Of a stretch of 64,000 nt of DNA, positions 1-6,830 are shown piece by piece; within the stretch, counting starts at the first letter, position 1; every line of letters starts with the position of its first letter. The stretch spans positions 555,642 through 619,641 of the forward strand of contig NZ_LN909063.1 in assembly GCF_001486505.1 (NCBI RefSeq), given 5' to 3'. A program made the translations under genes and the position numbers. This stretch comes from Paenibacillus rubinfantis. Lineage in GTDB: Bacteria > Bacillota > Bacilli > Paenibacillales > Paenibacillaceae. The notes under the pieces were generated by a model. The model was given only the letters and a program-made list of their open reading frames with translations, was not told the DNA's origin and made no database searches.

Positions 1-1
1 G

Positions 2-172
2 CTCGCGCGGCTGCCTCGGCCGCCTCGCCTGATCGGCTTCGAGCTCGGCCAGGGCCAAGCCGCCGACGTCGCGGCCCTGCTCCGCGACGCCGGCCATTGG
101 GACGAGATCGTGACGGTTCCCGATCTCGCCGGCATCGACCGCCACGTGCTGGGCATCGCGCGCGGGCGGTGA
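2..172 (+). CDS. prmC: PrmC (release factor glutamine methyltransferase), C-terminal fragment
   Basis: The window opens inside this gene; 56 C-terminal residues and the TGA stop remain. The tail reads LIGFELGQGQAADVAALLR and then VPDLAGIDRHVLGI, which fits the end of the PrmC/HemK family (E-x-GxxQ, then DLAGIDR). PrmC methylates the glutamine of the GGQ motif in peptide-chain release factors, in the cytoplasm. The catalytic NPPY motif lies upstream of the window. The position ahead of spoIIR matches the prfA-prmC-spoIIR order of Bacilli. The segment is extremely GC-rich compared with the genes that follow. Confidence 0.85.
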   Translation, partial: LARLPRPPRLIGFELGQGQAADVAALLRDAGHWDEIVTVPDLAGIDRHVLGIARGR

Positions 173-288
173 TTTTCCCGTAACGAGACTCTATGAAAAT
201 AGGTGAATCTCCTCAACCAAAAGCCGTTAACTCTGGAAGGATAGTTTCATAGAATGTGGTATCTCGAACCGAAAGGAGGAGATTCCAC

Positions 289-564
289 ATGGCGTTTACG
301 CTGACGTTTCCGTACGCGCAAGCTGCCGGCGTCGGCCAAGGGTATTTCGTGGCCGCCGACCCATTAGGCCCAACCGGGATCGTTACGGTTCAGGCTACGC
401 TGGGTAACGTCGAACTTCGCATTACCCGGTACAACGCACCAGACTTTATCCAGACCGTAGTTCAAGGCAGCACCTTTACCGTTCAGCTTAGCAATATTCA
501 AACGATCGGTATTTTCGCTCTGACGGCCGCCACGGGCCTCATCACGTTGATCACCCCTGTGTAA
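289..564 (+). CDS. small beta-rich protein of unknown function
   Basis: A 91-residue protein. I chose the ATG at 289 because AAAGGAGG lies 8-10 nt upstream; an in-frame start at 256 has no such site. It has no signal peptide or membrane helix. The sequence is rich in alternating beta-type residues (VTVQATLGNVELRITRYN, then STFTVQLSNIQTIGIFAL), with no cysteine, and ends in a hydrophobic LITLITPV. This suggests a small beta-sandwich that may self-assemble, a little like DUF3992 endospore-appendage subunits, but I cannot assign it. It stands alone between prmC and the rodA-like gene, with its own terminator. An 8-bp inverted repeat (CTATGAAA/TTTCATAG) flanks its upstream region at about 191-252. 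Confidence 0.7.
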   Translation: MAFTLTFPYAQAAGVGQGYFVAADPLGPTGIVTVQATLGNVELRITRYNAPDFIQTVVQGSTFTVQLSNIQTIGIFALTAATGLITLITPV

Positions 565-620
565 CCTTACCTCCCCTCCCCCCATTTCATTTCCTTCCTA
601 TCCCGACCCCCATTTTCGGG

Positions 621-652
621 CGCCAACGCTAAGCGTTGGCGTTCTTTTTTTG
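621..652 (+). terminator. intrinsic terminator after the small protein gene
   Basis: A perfect 10-bp stem (CGCCAACGCT / AGCGTTGGCG) with a one-base loop centre is followed by TTCTTTTTTT. It separates the small gene from the rodA-like gene. Confidence 0.9.
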
Positions 653-794
653 CACCGATGGGTAAAATAACACCAAAAAGGAAACCTTTTAGCCGCTTTA
701 CCCGTTATTTGGGTCAAAGGGCTCATTTGTAGTTAGGGTGGGTTTCTTTTAAAGTAAAGGTACGGGGTTTCTAGATAAAGAAAAGAGGATGTAC

Positions 795-2015
795 ATGCTG
801 AGCAAACTGAAAAAAATCGATTACTCCATCGTCCTGATCTTGGTGCTGCTCATGATCATCAGTATCGCGGTGCTGTACAGCGCTACGTCGAATACCCAAT
901 ATCATGGCTATCACCTTCGTATGCTCGCTTATTACGCGCTGGGGTTCGTCGTGTTTTTCGGGGTCTCCATCGTGGATTATCGTCTGCTCCTCAAATACGC
1001 GCCTTATTTATATCTGTTTGGCTTCGGATTGTTAATCGTCGTGATGTTTATCGGGAATACGTATTACAATGCCACGGGTTGGTTAACCATTCCCGTCATT
1101 AATCAAAGCTTTCAACCGGCGGAGTTTTTTAAGCTGCTGCTGGTGATCTTCCTCGGGTTTATGCTGCTTCGCAAACGCAAACCTCGGCTATCGTTCTGGC
1201 GTGATGTTGTGCCGATCTGTCTGTTGACCTTCGTTCCGTTTGTCGCCGTCATGGCGCAAAACGATTTGGGGAATGCGCTCAGCTATGTCATCATTTTGGC
1301 GGGGATGCTGTGGATCGGAAACATTAAATACTGGCATGCGCTGATCGCGCTGGTGATCTTCGCCGGTTCGGTCATCGGTGGGATTACGGCTTACAAGGCT
1401 TATCACGATCAAGTGTATAACTTCTTCGTGGAAATCGGCCGGGAGCACTGGATTAACCGGATCGATCCGTGGCTGATGCCGGAGAAAGCGTCGGAGGACG
1501 CCTCCTATCATACCCGGAACGCCAAGCTGGCGATTGCCTCCGGCGGCATGACCGGGGAAGGCTACATGAAAGGGGAGACGGTCCAGTCGGAACGCGTGCC
1601 GCTCACCTATTCGGACTCGATCTTTGTGGTGATCGCCGAGGAGTTTGGGTTTATCGGAAGCTCGGCCTTGCTCCTGCTGTATTTCGTGTTAATCCACCGG
1701 CTGATCCTGATTTCCCTCGAGTGTCGCGAGACCGGCGGGCCGTTCTTGATCGTGGGGATCGTGGCGATGCTGCTGTATCAGATCTTCGAAAATATCGGTA
1801 TGTTTATCGGCCTGATGCCTTTAACGGGGATTACCTTACCGTTCATCAGCTATGGCGGTACCTCGCTGCTGATTAATATGGCCAGCATCGGTGTAGCGAT
1901 GAGCATTCGCATTTACGGGCAGGAGAAGGAAGAGGAAAAACCGGTGGTATCATCGTCGGCGTCCTCCCGCTACTCCCTGCTCCGATCGAAACGTCGGCCG
2001 GAAAGTCAAGGTTAA
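795..2015 (+). CDS. RodA/FtsW/SpoVE-type SEDS peptidoglycan glycosyltransferase
   Basis: A polytopic membrane protein of about 406 residues with roughly ten hydrophobic helices. SEDS proteins polymerise lipid II into glycan strands together with a class B PBP. Family marks are the N-terminal KLKKIDYSIVLILVLL and ...VLYSATS, the extracellular loop with YSDSIFVVIAEEFGF (the Asp matches the SEDS catalytic position), and the C-terminal PLTGITLPFISYGGTSLL. An ATG at 789 touches the AGAGG ribosome site, so the ATG at 795 (6-nt spacing) is the better start. Its place beside spoIIR could mean a sporulation role, but that is inference; rodA versus ftsW/spoVE cannot be settled from sequence alone. Confidence 0.9.
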   Translation: MLSKLKKIDYSIVLILVLLMIISIAVLYSATSNTQYHGYHLRMLAYYALGFVVFFGVSIVDYRLLLKYAPYLYLFGFGLLIVVMFIGNTYYNATGWLTIPVINQSFQPAEFFKLLLVIFLGFMLLRKRKPRLSFWRDVVPICLLTFVPFVAVMAQNDLGNALSYVIILAGMLWIGNIKYWHALIALVIFAGSVIGGITAYKAYHDQVYNFFVEIGREHWINRIDPWLMPEKASEDASYHTRNAKLAIASGGMTGEGYMKGETVQSERVPLTYSDSIFVVIAEEFGFIGSSALLLLYFVLIHRLILISLECRETGGPFLIVGIVAMLLYQIFENIGMFIGLMPLTGITLPFISYGGTSLLINMASIGVAMSIRIYGQEKEEEKPVVSSSASSRYSLLRSKRRPESQG

Positions 2016-2184
2016 CCGAGCTGAGCGAAGTTGGGTGATGTTGTGTGATGTTATGTGAGAAGGAAAGCGGTGGCTGGAGAGCTGCACGGACGTGTCGTGC
2101 CGGTGTTTGCGAGTGTGCGAGAAGTGGATTGCTTATACGCCTAAACACGATGAAGATAACACACCTAGTCCGCTCAGGCGGTTA

Positions 2185-2256
2185 AGTCGGTCAAGGCTCT
2201 CAAGGCGTTCAAGACGTTCGAGACGTTCGAGACGTTCTAGGTGTTCAAGGCGTTCA
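2185..2256 (+). repeat. tandem 9-bp repeat (8 units)
   Basis: Eight consecutive 9-mers of the type AGACGTTCG / AGGCGTTCA run without a gap and end exactly where the first 25-nt unit of the adjoining four-unit element begins. The frame that stays open through it (an SRRSRRSRR-like string) is low complexity and not a credible gene. Confidence 0.85.
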
Positions 2257-2445
2257 ATAGAGTTACGATTTCACCTTATTGCGGCGCGGAGCGAGGATTT
2301 GCGCTGGAATAAGGTGATTTTTTATGCTTATTTGCTGCTGTAGGGGCCAAATCGGCGCACTTGGAGGGGAATAAGGTGATGATTTCCTCTTATTTGGCTC
2401 AAAAACGGGAGATTCTCGGGAATAGGGTGATCGTTTAACTCTATT
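2256..2445. repeat. four-unit palindromic intergenic element, locus A
   Basis: Four 25-nt units lie at 2256-2280, 2308-2332, 2370-2394 and 2421-2445, separated by 27, 37 and 26 nt. Each starts AATA(A/G) and ends (C/T)TATT, so the ends pair. Units 2-4 share GGTGAT after the first five or six bases; unit 1 is the inverse (its reverse complement begins AATAAGGTGA). The same layout recurs at 4.97, 12.06, 26.29 and 38.12 kb. It lies between the rodA-like gene and spoIIR. I do not recognise it as a named repeat family. Confidence 0.85.
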
Positions 2446-2477
2446 TTTCGCTGAGCAAAAAATTACTAGATTCTTAG

Positions 2478-2506
2478 GTTTAGAAGTCTCTTAACCGGAC
2501 ATACTG
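2478..2506 (+). promoter_or_regulatory. candidate sigma-F promoter of spoIIR
   Basis: GTTTA (-35; the sigma-F consensus is about GTATA) is followed after 14 nt by GGACATACTG (-10; consensus GGnnAnAnT). The spoIIR gene is transcribed by sigma-F in Bacillus. The same 14-nt spacing is seen at the spoIIQ promoter in this window. Confidence 0.45.
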
Positions 2507-2552
2507 ATAGACATCAGCTGCTGAAATACCGGTTTGGTTAGGAGCAAGAATC

Positions 2553-3245
2553 ATGAGTCAACGTACACCTTCCCTTAAGAAAATCGCACTTTTCTTTTTT
2601 TCTATTGTGATGTTGTTGATGTCCTGGGAGGGACAGATGGTCGATACCGCCGCTGCGGCAGGGACGCAAGGGATCATTCCGCAGGAATCGATTCGGCTGC
2701 GCATTTTGGCCAATTCGGACGGAACCGGCGATCAGCTGGTGAAACGCCGCGTTCGTGATGCCGTGGTGGAGCAAATGAACGGTTGGGTTGCGCAGCTGGA
2801 CAATCCGCAGAGCCTGGACGAGGCTCGCCGGGTGATTCGCGACCATCTGCCTGCAATCGAAGAACAAGTTGGCGAGACGCTCCAAAAGTATGGGAAAACT
2901 TACGATTTTCAAGTGGAGCTCGGGACGGTGCCGTTTCCGACTAAAATGTACGGCGGCGCGGTTTATCCGGCCGGCGATTATGAAGCGCTGCGCGTGACGC
3001 TGGGCGAAGGAAAAGGGAAGAATTGGTGGTGTGTGTTGTTTCCGCCGCTATGCTTCATTGATGCCGGGAGCGGGGACGCGTTGGCGAAGGACACCGGGGC
3101 GGCGACCGCGACGGTGGTGAAGGCTTCAGCTGCCGGGATTTCGGGAGATGCGGTTCAGGTGGAGCCGGAGCAGGCGGAGGTTCGCTTCTTCCTGTGGGAT
3201 ATGCTGGTGAACTTCTGGAACTGGATTACTAGTTTATTTGCTTAA
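2553..3245 (+). CDS. spoIIR: SpoIIR, forespore signal for pro-sigma-E processing
   Basis: A 230-residue secreted protein. SpoIIR is made in the forespore under sigma-F, crosses into the intermembrane space and activates the SpoIIGA protease that matures pro-sigma-E in the mother cell. The N-terminus has basic residues and a hydrophobic stretch (KKIALFFFSIVMLLMSW), then the signature SIRLRILANSDGTGDQLVKR and KRRVRDAVVEQM. AGGAG sits 8 nt before the ATG. The C-terminal extension (about residues 150-230) is Ala/Gly-rich and ends in an aromatic stretch (FFLWDMLVNFWNWITSLF), which could touch a membrane. It stands as a single transcription unit with its own terminator. Confidence 0.95.
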   Translation: MSQRTPSLKKIALFFFSIVMLLMSWEGQMVDTAAAAGTQGIIPQESIRLRILANSDGTGDQLVKRRVRDAVVEQMNGWVAQLDNPQSLDEARRVIRDHLPAIEEQVGETLQKYGKTYDFQVELGTVPFPTKMYGGAVYPAGDYEALRVTLGEGKGKNWWCVLFPPLCFIDAGSGDALAKDTGAATATVVKASAAGISGDAVQVEPEQAEVRFFLWDMLVNFWNWITSLFA

Positions 3246-3268
3246 TTGCATCGTTGATGTGAGGAGAT

Positions 3269-3298
3269 ACCGTTCGGAGGAATCCGGACGGTTTTTTT
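3269..3298 (+). terminator. intrinsic terminator after spoIIR
   Basis: ACCGTTCGG / CCGGACGGT stem followed by seven T. Confidence 0.85.
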
Positions 3299-3388
3299 GC
3301 GGGCTTGACCAAGGCGGGCTATGCGCATGGACGGGTTCGGGTATAATAGTAGAATATATCGATATCGAACAGTTTGGGATGAGCGAGA

Positions 3389-4082
3389 ATGAACCGAAAT
3401 CAATCTATGGAAAATAAAACTCTTCGCGCCGGAGATCTGCCTGCTCTGGGGGAGGTCGCGCCAAAGCTAACCCGCTGGTGGCGGGTTGAGCCTGGGGCTG
3501 GAGATAATCTGAAGGAAGCCGCCGAGGTGTTGGCCTCCGGCGGAACGGTGGCGTTCCCGACAGAGACGGTGTACGGGCTTGGCGCAGATGCGCGGAATCC
3601 GGCGGCGGTGGAGGCGATATTTGCCGCCAAGGGACGCCCGTCCGATAATCCGCTGATCGTGCACATCGCCGACGTGAGTCAGCTGGACGGACTCGTCACG
3701 GAAGTGAACGAGACGGCACGGCGGCTCATGGAGGCGTTCTGGCCCGGGCCGCTGACGCTGGTGCTGCCCGTGGCCGAAGGCTCCGTCTCGCCTCGCGTGA
3801 CGGCGGGGTTGTCCACCGTGGGCGTGCGCATGCCCGCCCACGACGTGGCGCTCCTACCGCGCCGACTGCGCGCTTTCGCTCGGCCGCGAGGCCGAGCTGG
3901 AGACGGCGGCGCACCGTCTCTACGCAGCGCTCCGCCGCTTCGACGAATGCGGCGTCACCTACATCCTCGCCGAAGCCTGCCCCGAAGAGGGGCTTGGCTC
4001 GGCGGTGATGAACCGGCTGCTGAAAGCCGCCGGTCACCGGGTGATTGACGCCGGCGGAGAAGTCGGAGAAGGCAGGGGGTGA
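3389..4082 (+). pseudogene. tsaC: TsaC/YwlC (Sua5-type threonylcarbamoyl-AMP synthase) with internal deletion and frameshift
   Basis: The enzyme makes threonylcarbamoyl-AMP for the t6A37 modification of tRNA. The N-terminal YrdC part is intact to about 3850: GGTVAFPTETVYGLG, the KGRPSDNPLIVHI motif, FWPGPLTLVL and VGVRMPAH. Normally a Pro-Ser-Ala-Asn motif, the rest of YrdC and a linker follow. Here the next recognisable sequence, in a different frame, is the Sua5 C-terminal domain: LSLGREAELETAAHRLYAAL, then CGVTYILAEA and GSAVMNRLLKAAGHRVI, ending at the TGA at 4080. Roughly 120-150 residues seem to be missing at about 3850-3860, with a change of frame. The original frame runs on to 4048 as Arg/Pro-rich nonsense. 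The second frame ends 4 nt before the next gene, as expected of a real gene end. A -10-like TATAAT lies at 3342-3347. Confidence 0.8.
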
Positions 4083-4086
4083 GGTC

Positions 4087-4959
4087 ATGATCCGCATCGG
4101 CTTAGCCGGCTGGGGCGATCATGACGATTTATACCCTGCCCGCACGCCGGCCCGCAACAAGCTCACCGAATACGCGAAGTATTTTCGCGTGGTGGAGGTC
4201 GACAGTTCTTTTTACGCCGTGCTGGGGGAAGAGGTGTATCGCCGCTGGCTGGCGGAGACGCCGCCCGACTTTACGTATATTATTAAAGCCTTTCAAGGGA
4301 TGACCGGCCATAGCCGGGGCAAATCGCCGTTTGGTGGACCGGGCGACATGTTCCAAGCTTACCTGGATTCGATCCGTCCGGTGGTGGAGGCCGGCCGGCT
4401 TAAAGCCGTCATGTTCCAGTTCCCGCCTTGGTTTGATTGCACGCCGGAGCATGTTCGGCAGCTGCGGGCCATCCGCAAATGGATGGGCAACCTGCCGCTG
4501 GCGCTGGAGTTTCGCCATCAAAGCTGGTTTGCGGCCGGGAATCGGGAGCGCACGCTGGAGTTCATGCGCCAAGAAGGCTGGATTCATATTGTTTGCGATG
4601 AACCTCAGGTAGGGCAAGGGTCGGTCCCGACGGTGCTGGAGCCTACCGATGCCGAGTTAACGATCGTCCGCATGCATGGCCGAAACGCCGCGGGCTGGAG
4701 CCAAGCGGGAGCGGCAAACTGGCGGGAAATTCGCACGTTGTACCGCTATTCGCAGGAAGAGCTGCAGGAGTGGATCGAGATGCTGGACCAGTTGCTCAGC
4801 CAAGGCACGAAGGAGATCTGCATGATCTTTAACAACAATTCCGGCGGAGATGCAGCGGTGAATGCGCTGGAAATGATGGGCTTACTAGGCCAGTCACCGC
4901 GCGGGCTTCCGCCGCGTCAGATGGATTTGTTTGGCGGCTGGGAGGAAACGTGGAATTAA
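4087..4959 (+). CDS. DUF72 (YecE/YunF-like) TIM-barrel family protein
   Basis: A 290-residue soluble protein. The start at 4087 follows GGGGGTGAGG, which overlaps the stop of the preceding frame, so translation was probably coupled to tsaC. DUF72 marks are IRIGLAGWGDHDDLYP near the N-terminus, VEVDSSFYAVLGEEVYRRW, FTYIIKAFQGMTGH, LALEFRHQSWF and a C-terminal FNNNSGGDAAVNAL. The biochemical role of the family is unknown. It sits directly behind tsaC and before a four-unit intergenic element. Confidence 0.85.
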   Translation: MIRIGLAGWGDHDDLYPARTPARNKLTEYAKYFRVVEVDSSFYAVLGEEVYRRWLAETPPDFTYIIKAFQGMTGHSRGKSPFGGPGDMFQAYLDSIRPVVEAGRLKAVMFQFPPWFDCTPEHVRQLRAIRKWMGNLPLALEFRHQSWFAAGNRERTLEFMRQEGWIHIVCDEPQVGQGSVPTVLEPTDAELTIVRMHGRNAAGWSQAGAANWREIRTLYRYSQEELQEWIEMLDQLLSQGTKEICMIFNNNSGGDAAVNALEMMGLLGQSPRGLPPRQMDLFGGWEETWN

Positions 4960-4971
4960 TGCGGCTAAGAA

Positions 4972-5162
4972 TTTAGCGGTATTTTATGGCGTTATAAATT
5001 GTGAAATGTACTTACTATGGGGAAATAGCGGTAATTCATGGCGTTATTTCTGCGGGGATGCGGCGGATGGCCAACTTTTAAGAGAATTAACGCCACAAAA
5101 TACCGTTATTTGAGCGGGATTTCCGCATGTTGAGCCCAATAACGCCACTTTTTACCTTTATG
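4972..5162. repeat. four-unit palindromic intergenic element, locus B
   Basis: Units lie at 4972-4996, 5024-5048, 5086-5110 and 5138-5162 with spacers of 27, 37 and 27 nt. Units 1 and 2 read AGCGGTA...TGGCGTTAT; units 3 and 4 are their inverse (TTAACGCCA...TACCGTTAT). The whole 191-bp element is therefore an inverted repeat about the middle of the 37-nt spacer. The third spacer also holds a small hairpin, GCGG-GATTT-CCGC. Confidence 0.88.
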
Positions 5163-5332
5163 TTACGAGGGTGGGAGGATCGGCATATCACGAAGGTGGG
5201 GGATCGGCTGCTATCTGGTCTAAAGTGGTTTCCCCGCTCCGTTCTCCCCAGTTCCCTCATCCCGCCAAGTCATGAACTGTAACCTGTCCGCATATGGTTG
5301 TACAAAAGACTGGACAAAGGGGACTAGCGGTT

Positions 5333-5893
5333 ATGACAGAGGCTTATGAGCGGCTGGGAGAGCTGTTGACGATCCTGCTGATGGCGGCTGCGCTCGGAAT
5401 GGATGCTTTGTCGCTAGGCGTAGGCATCGGCATGAAAGGAGTCCGGCGGAAAGACGCGCTCCGCATCGGAACGATGGTCGCTCTCTTTCACGTGCTAATG
5501 CCTCTGCTTGGCATTGCGGCGGGACAATATGTCGGGGCGCTGCTGGGAAGCCTGGCGCGGTACGCCGCGGGAGGGCTCTTGTTCCTGCTCGGCGCCCATA
5601 TGATCATCAGTTCAGTCAAAGGCAGCGGCGTGCATTCAATCAACCACCGGACGTGGTTTGGCGTGCTGCTGTTTTCGCTTAGCGTCAGCATCGATTCGTT
5701 TTCCGTTGGCGTGTCGCTGGGCATGTTCCATGGAGACTGGCTGTTGACGGTGCTGGCGTTTGGATTTTTTGGCGGCATCATGTCCTTAGTTGGGCTGGCG
5801 ATGGGACGAGGGATGGGGCGTTCGCTGGGCGATTACGGTGAGGCGGCCGGCGGAGCGATTTTGCTGGCGTTTGGACTGTTGTTCATCTTTTGA
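5333..5893 (+). CDS. mntP: MntP, manganese efflux pump
   Basis: A 186-residue membrane protein with six hydrophobic helices that exports Mn2+. The family Asp-containing helices are visible: ALGMDALSLGVGIGMKG near the N-terminus and the repeat-like SVSIDSFSVGVSLGM in the second half. The ATG at 5333 is preceded by AAAGGGGA at 9-nt spacing and gives the usual family length; an in-frame ATG at 5294 would add 13 unneeded residues. I see no yybP-ykoY manganese riboswitch in the 170 bp upstream. The position between tsaC and ywlE is as in Bacillus subtilis (ywlD). Confidence 0.93.
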   Translation: MTEAYERLGELLTILLMAAALGMDALSLGVGIGMKGVRRKDALRIGTMVALFHVLMPLLGIAAGQYVGALLGSLARYAAGGLLFLLGAHMIISSVKGSGVHSINHRTWFGVLLFSLSVSIDSFSVGVSLGMFHGDWLLTVLAFGFFGGIMSLVGLAMGRGMGRSLGDYGEAAGGAILLAFGLLFIF

Positions 5894-5967
5894 ATCAGCG
5901 GCGATTCGTGATAAAATAAAGGTTCAAACGCGGGAACACTTCTCGCTTAACATGGAGGTGAAAGGGC

Positions 5968-6552
5968 ATGCGCATCTTGTTTGTATGTACCGGAAATACG
6001 TGCCGCAGCCCGATGGCCGAGGGAATGCTGCGCAAGCTGGCGCGGGACCGGGGGTTGGAGGTGCAGGTTCGTTCGGCGGGGGTGGCCGCCATGAAAGGCT
6101 CTTCCATTTCCCGTCATGCGGAAGCGGTGCTGCGGGATCGGGGGGTTACGGATGCCTTTGAATCTACCCCTTTACATGCCGAATTGACAGACTGGGCCGA
6201 TCTTATCCTAACGCTGACGCAAGGGCACAAGCGCCAAGTGATTCACACCTTTCCCGGCACAGCCGATAAAATATTCACGCTTAAAGAATACGTTGAGGAT
6301 GACGCTACCATTCTGGCGAACCTAGAGGAGTTCCGGCGTTTGGCGACGGATCGGGAGCTCGCCCGGGCGCTGGGCAGCCCGTGGACCGCGGAGCAGCAAC
6401 GGCGGCTGGAGGAATTACACCGGCGGTTGCCGGCCTACGACATCTCCGATCCGTTTGGCGGGTCGCGGGCAGATTATGACCGCGCGGCGGCGGAGATCGG
6501 GGCAGCGCTGGAGAAGCTGATCGCCAAGCTGAAGCGCGGCGAAGGGCATTAG
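5968..6552 (+). CDS. ywlE: YwlE, protein-arginine-phosphate phosphatase (LMW-PTP fold)
   Basis: A 194-residue cytoplasmic phosphatase that reverses protein arginine phosphorylation by McsB. The P-loop CTGNTCRSP starts at Cys7, with Arg13 closing the CX5R motif. Thr11, the residue known to favour phosphoarginine over phosphotyrosine in YwlE, is present. The general-acid region reads DISDPFGGS near residue 155. It is longer than typical YwlE (about 150) because of an inserted region around residues 85-145 (DDATILANLEEFRRL onward). A ribosome site (GGAGGTGAAAGG) precedes the ATG. In Bacillus rpiB follows, but here it does not. Confidence 0.9.
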   Translation: MRILFVCTGNTCRSPMAEGMLRKLARDRGLEVQVRSAGVAAMKGSSISRHAEAVLRDRGVTDAFESTPLHAELTDWADLILTLTQGHKRQVIHTFPGTADKIFTLKEYVEDDATILANLEEFRRLATDRELARALGSPWTAEQQRRLEELHRRLPAYDISDPFGGSRADYDRAAAEIGAALEKLIAKLKRGEGH

Positions 6553-6569
6553 TAGGGGATGAAATCCTG

Positions 6570-6598
6570 TTGCATTTGCCACGCGGATGCTTTATTCT
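6570..6598 (+). promoter_or_regulatory. promoter of the ZTP riboswitch transcript
   Basis: TTGCAT (-35), a 17-nt spacer and TATTCT (-10) place the start about 10-15 nt before the aptamer. Confidence 0.5.
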
Positions 6599-6617
6599 AA
6601 TAACAGAAGTTTTAGTT

Positions 6618-6690
6618 CCGATGTAACTGGCGACAAGAGTGGATCAAACCACGATGGAGCATCGGAGGATACGGCCGGTCGCCTGGGCAA
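6618..6690 (+). ncRNA. ZTP (pfl) riboswitch aptamer
   Basis: The outer helix is CCGATG (6618-6623) with CATCGG (6660-6665). Inside are ACTGGCGAC, a GTGG/CCAC hairpin and GATGGAG. The 3' part holds the hallmark CGCCTGGGC (6680-6688). GGCGAC (6629-6634) can pair with GTCGCC (6678-6683), the conserved pseudoknot. ZTP riboswitches sense ZMP/ZTP when 10-formyl-THF runs low and turn on folate and one-carbon genes. Here it fits ywlG-glyA, glyA being the main one-carbon donor. Confidence 0.88.
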
Positions 6691-6730
6691 AGAGCACGAC
6701 GCACGTAAGCTGCGTTATGCTCTTTTTTTG
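6691..6730 (+). terminator. riboswitch expression-platform terminator
   Basis: AGAGCA-ACGCA / TGCGT-ATGCTCT stem followed by a run of seven T, immediately 3' of the aptamer. The ligand presumably stops this hairpin from forming. Confidence 0.85.
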
Positions 6731-6765
6731 TTGGTCAGGTCTTTCGTTTGCCGCACCCCTTTCTC

Positions 6766-6774
6766 TGATATAAT
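6766..6774 (+). promoter_or_regulatory. second promoter (extended -10) downstream of the riboswitch
   Basis: TGATATAAT is an extended -10 between the riboswitch terminator and ywlG. If active, it would give ywlG-glyA a basal supply independent of ZTP. Confidence 0.4.
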
Positions 6775-6830
6775 AAGGACAGTCTTTGTGAAAATGTTCT
6801 GGACAGTGGAGAAAGGAGCGGGGGCTTAAT

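Noticed and set aside
2092..2343. Open frame with Ser-Arg repeats
   Set aside because: It is the translation of the 9-bp tandem repeat and runs into the four-unit element; there is no ribosome site or family match.
2256..2445. CRISPR-like array (regular 25-nt repeats with 26-37-nt spacers)
   Set aside because: Only four units per locus, units are palindromic and partly inverted, spacers are fixed at 37 in the centre, and no cas genes are present.
3389..4048. Intact 219-residue TsaC in a single frame
   Set aside because: The last 65 residues in that frame are Arg/Pro-rich nonsense, and the true Sua5 C-terminal domain is read in another frame.
5163..5332. yybP-ykoY manganese riboswitch expected before mntP
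   Set aside because: I could not find the conserved core or paired elements in the upstream region.
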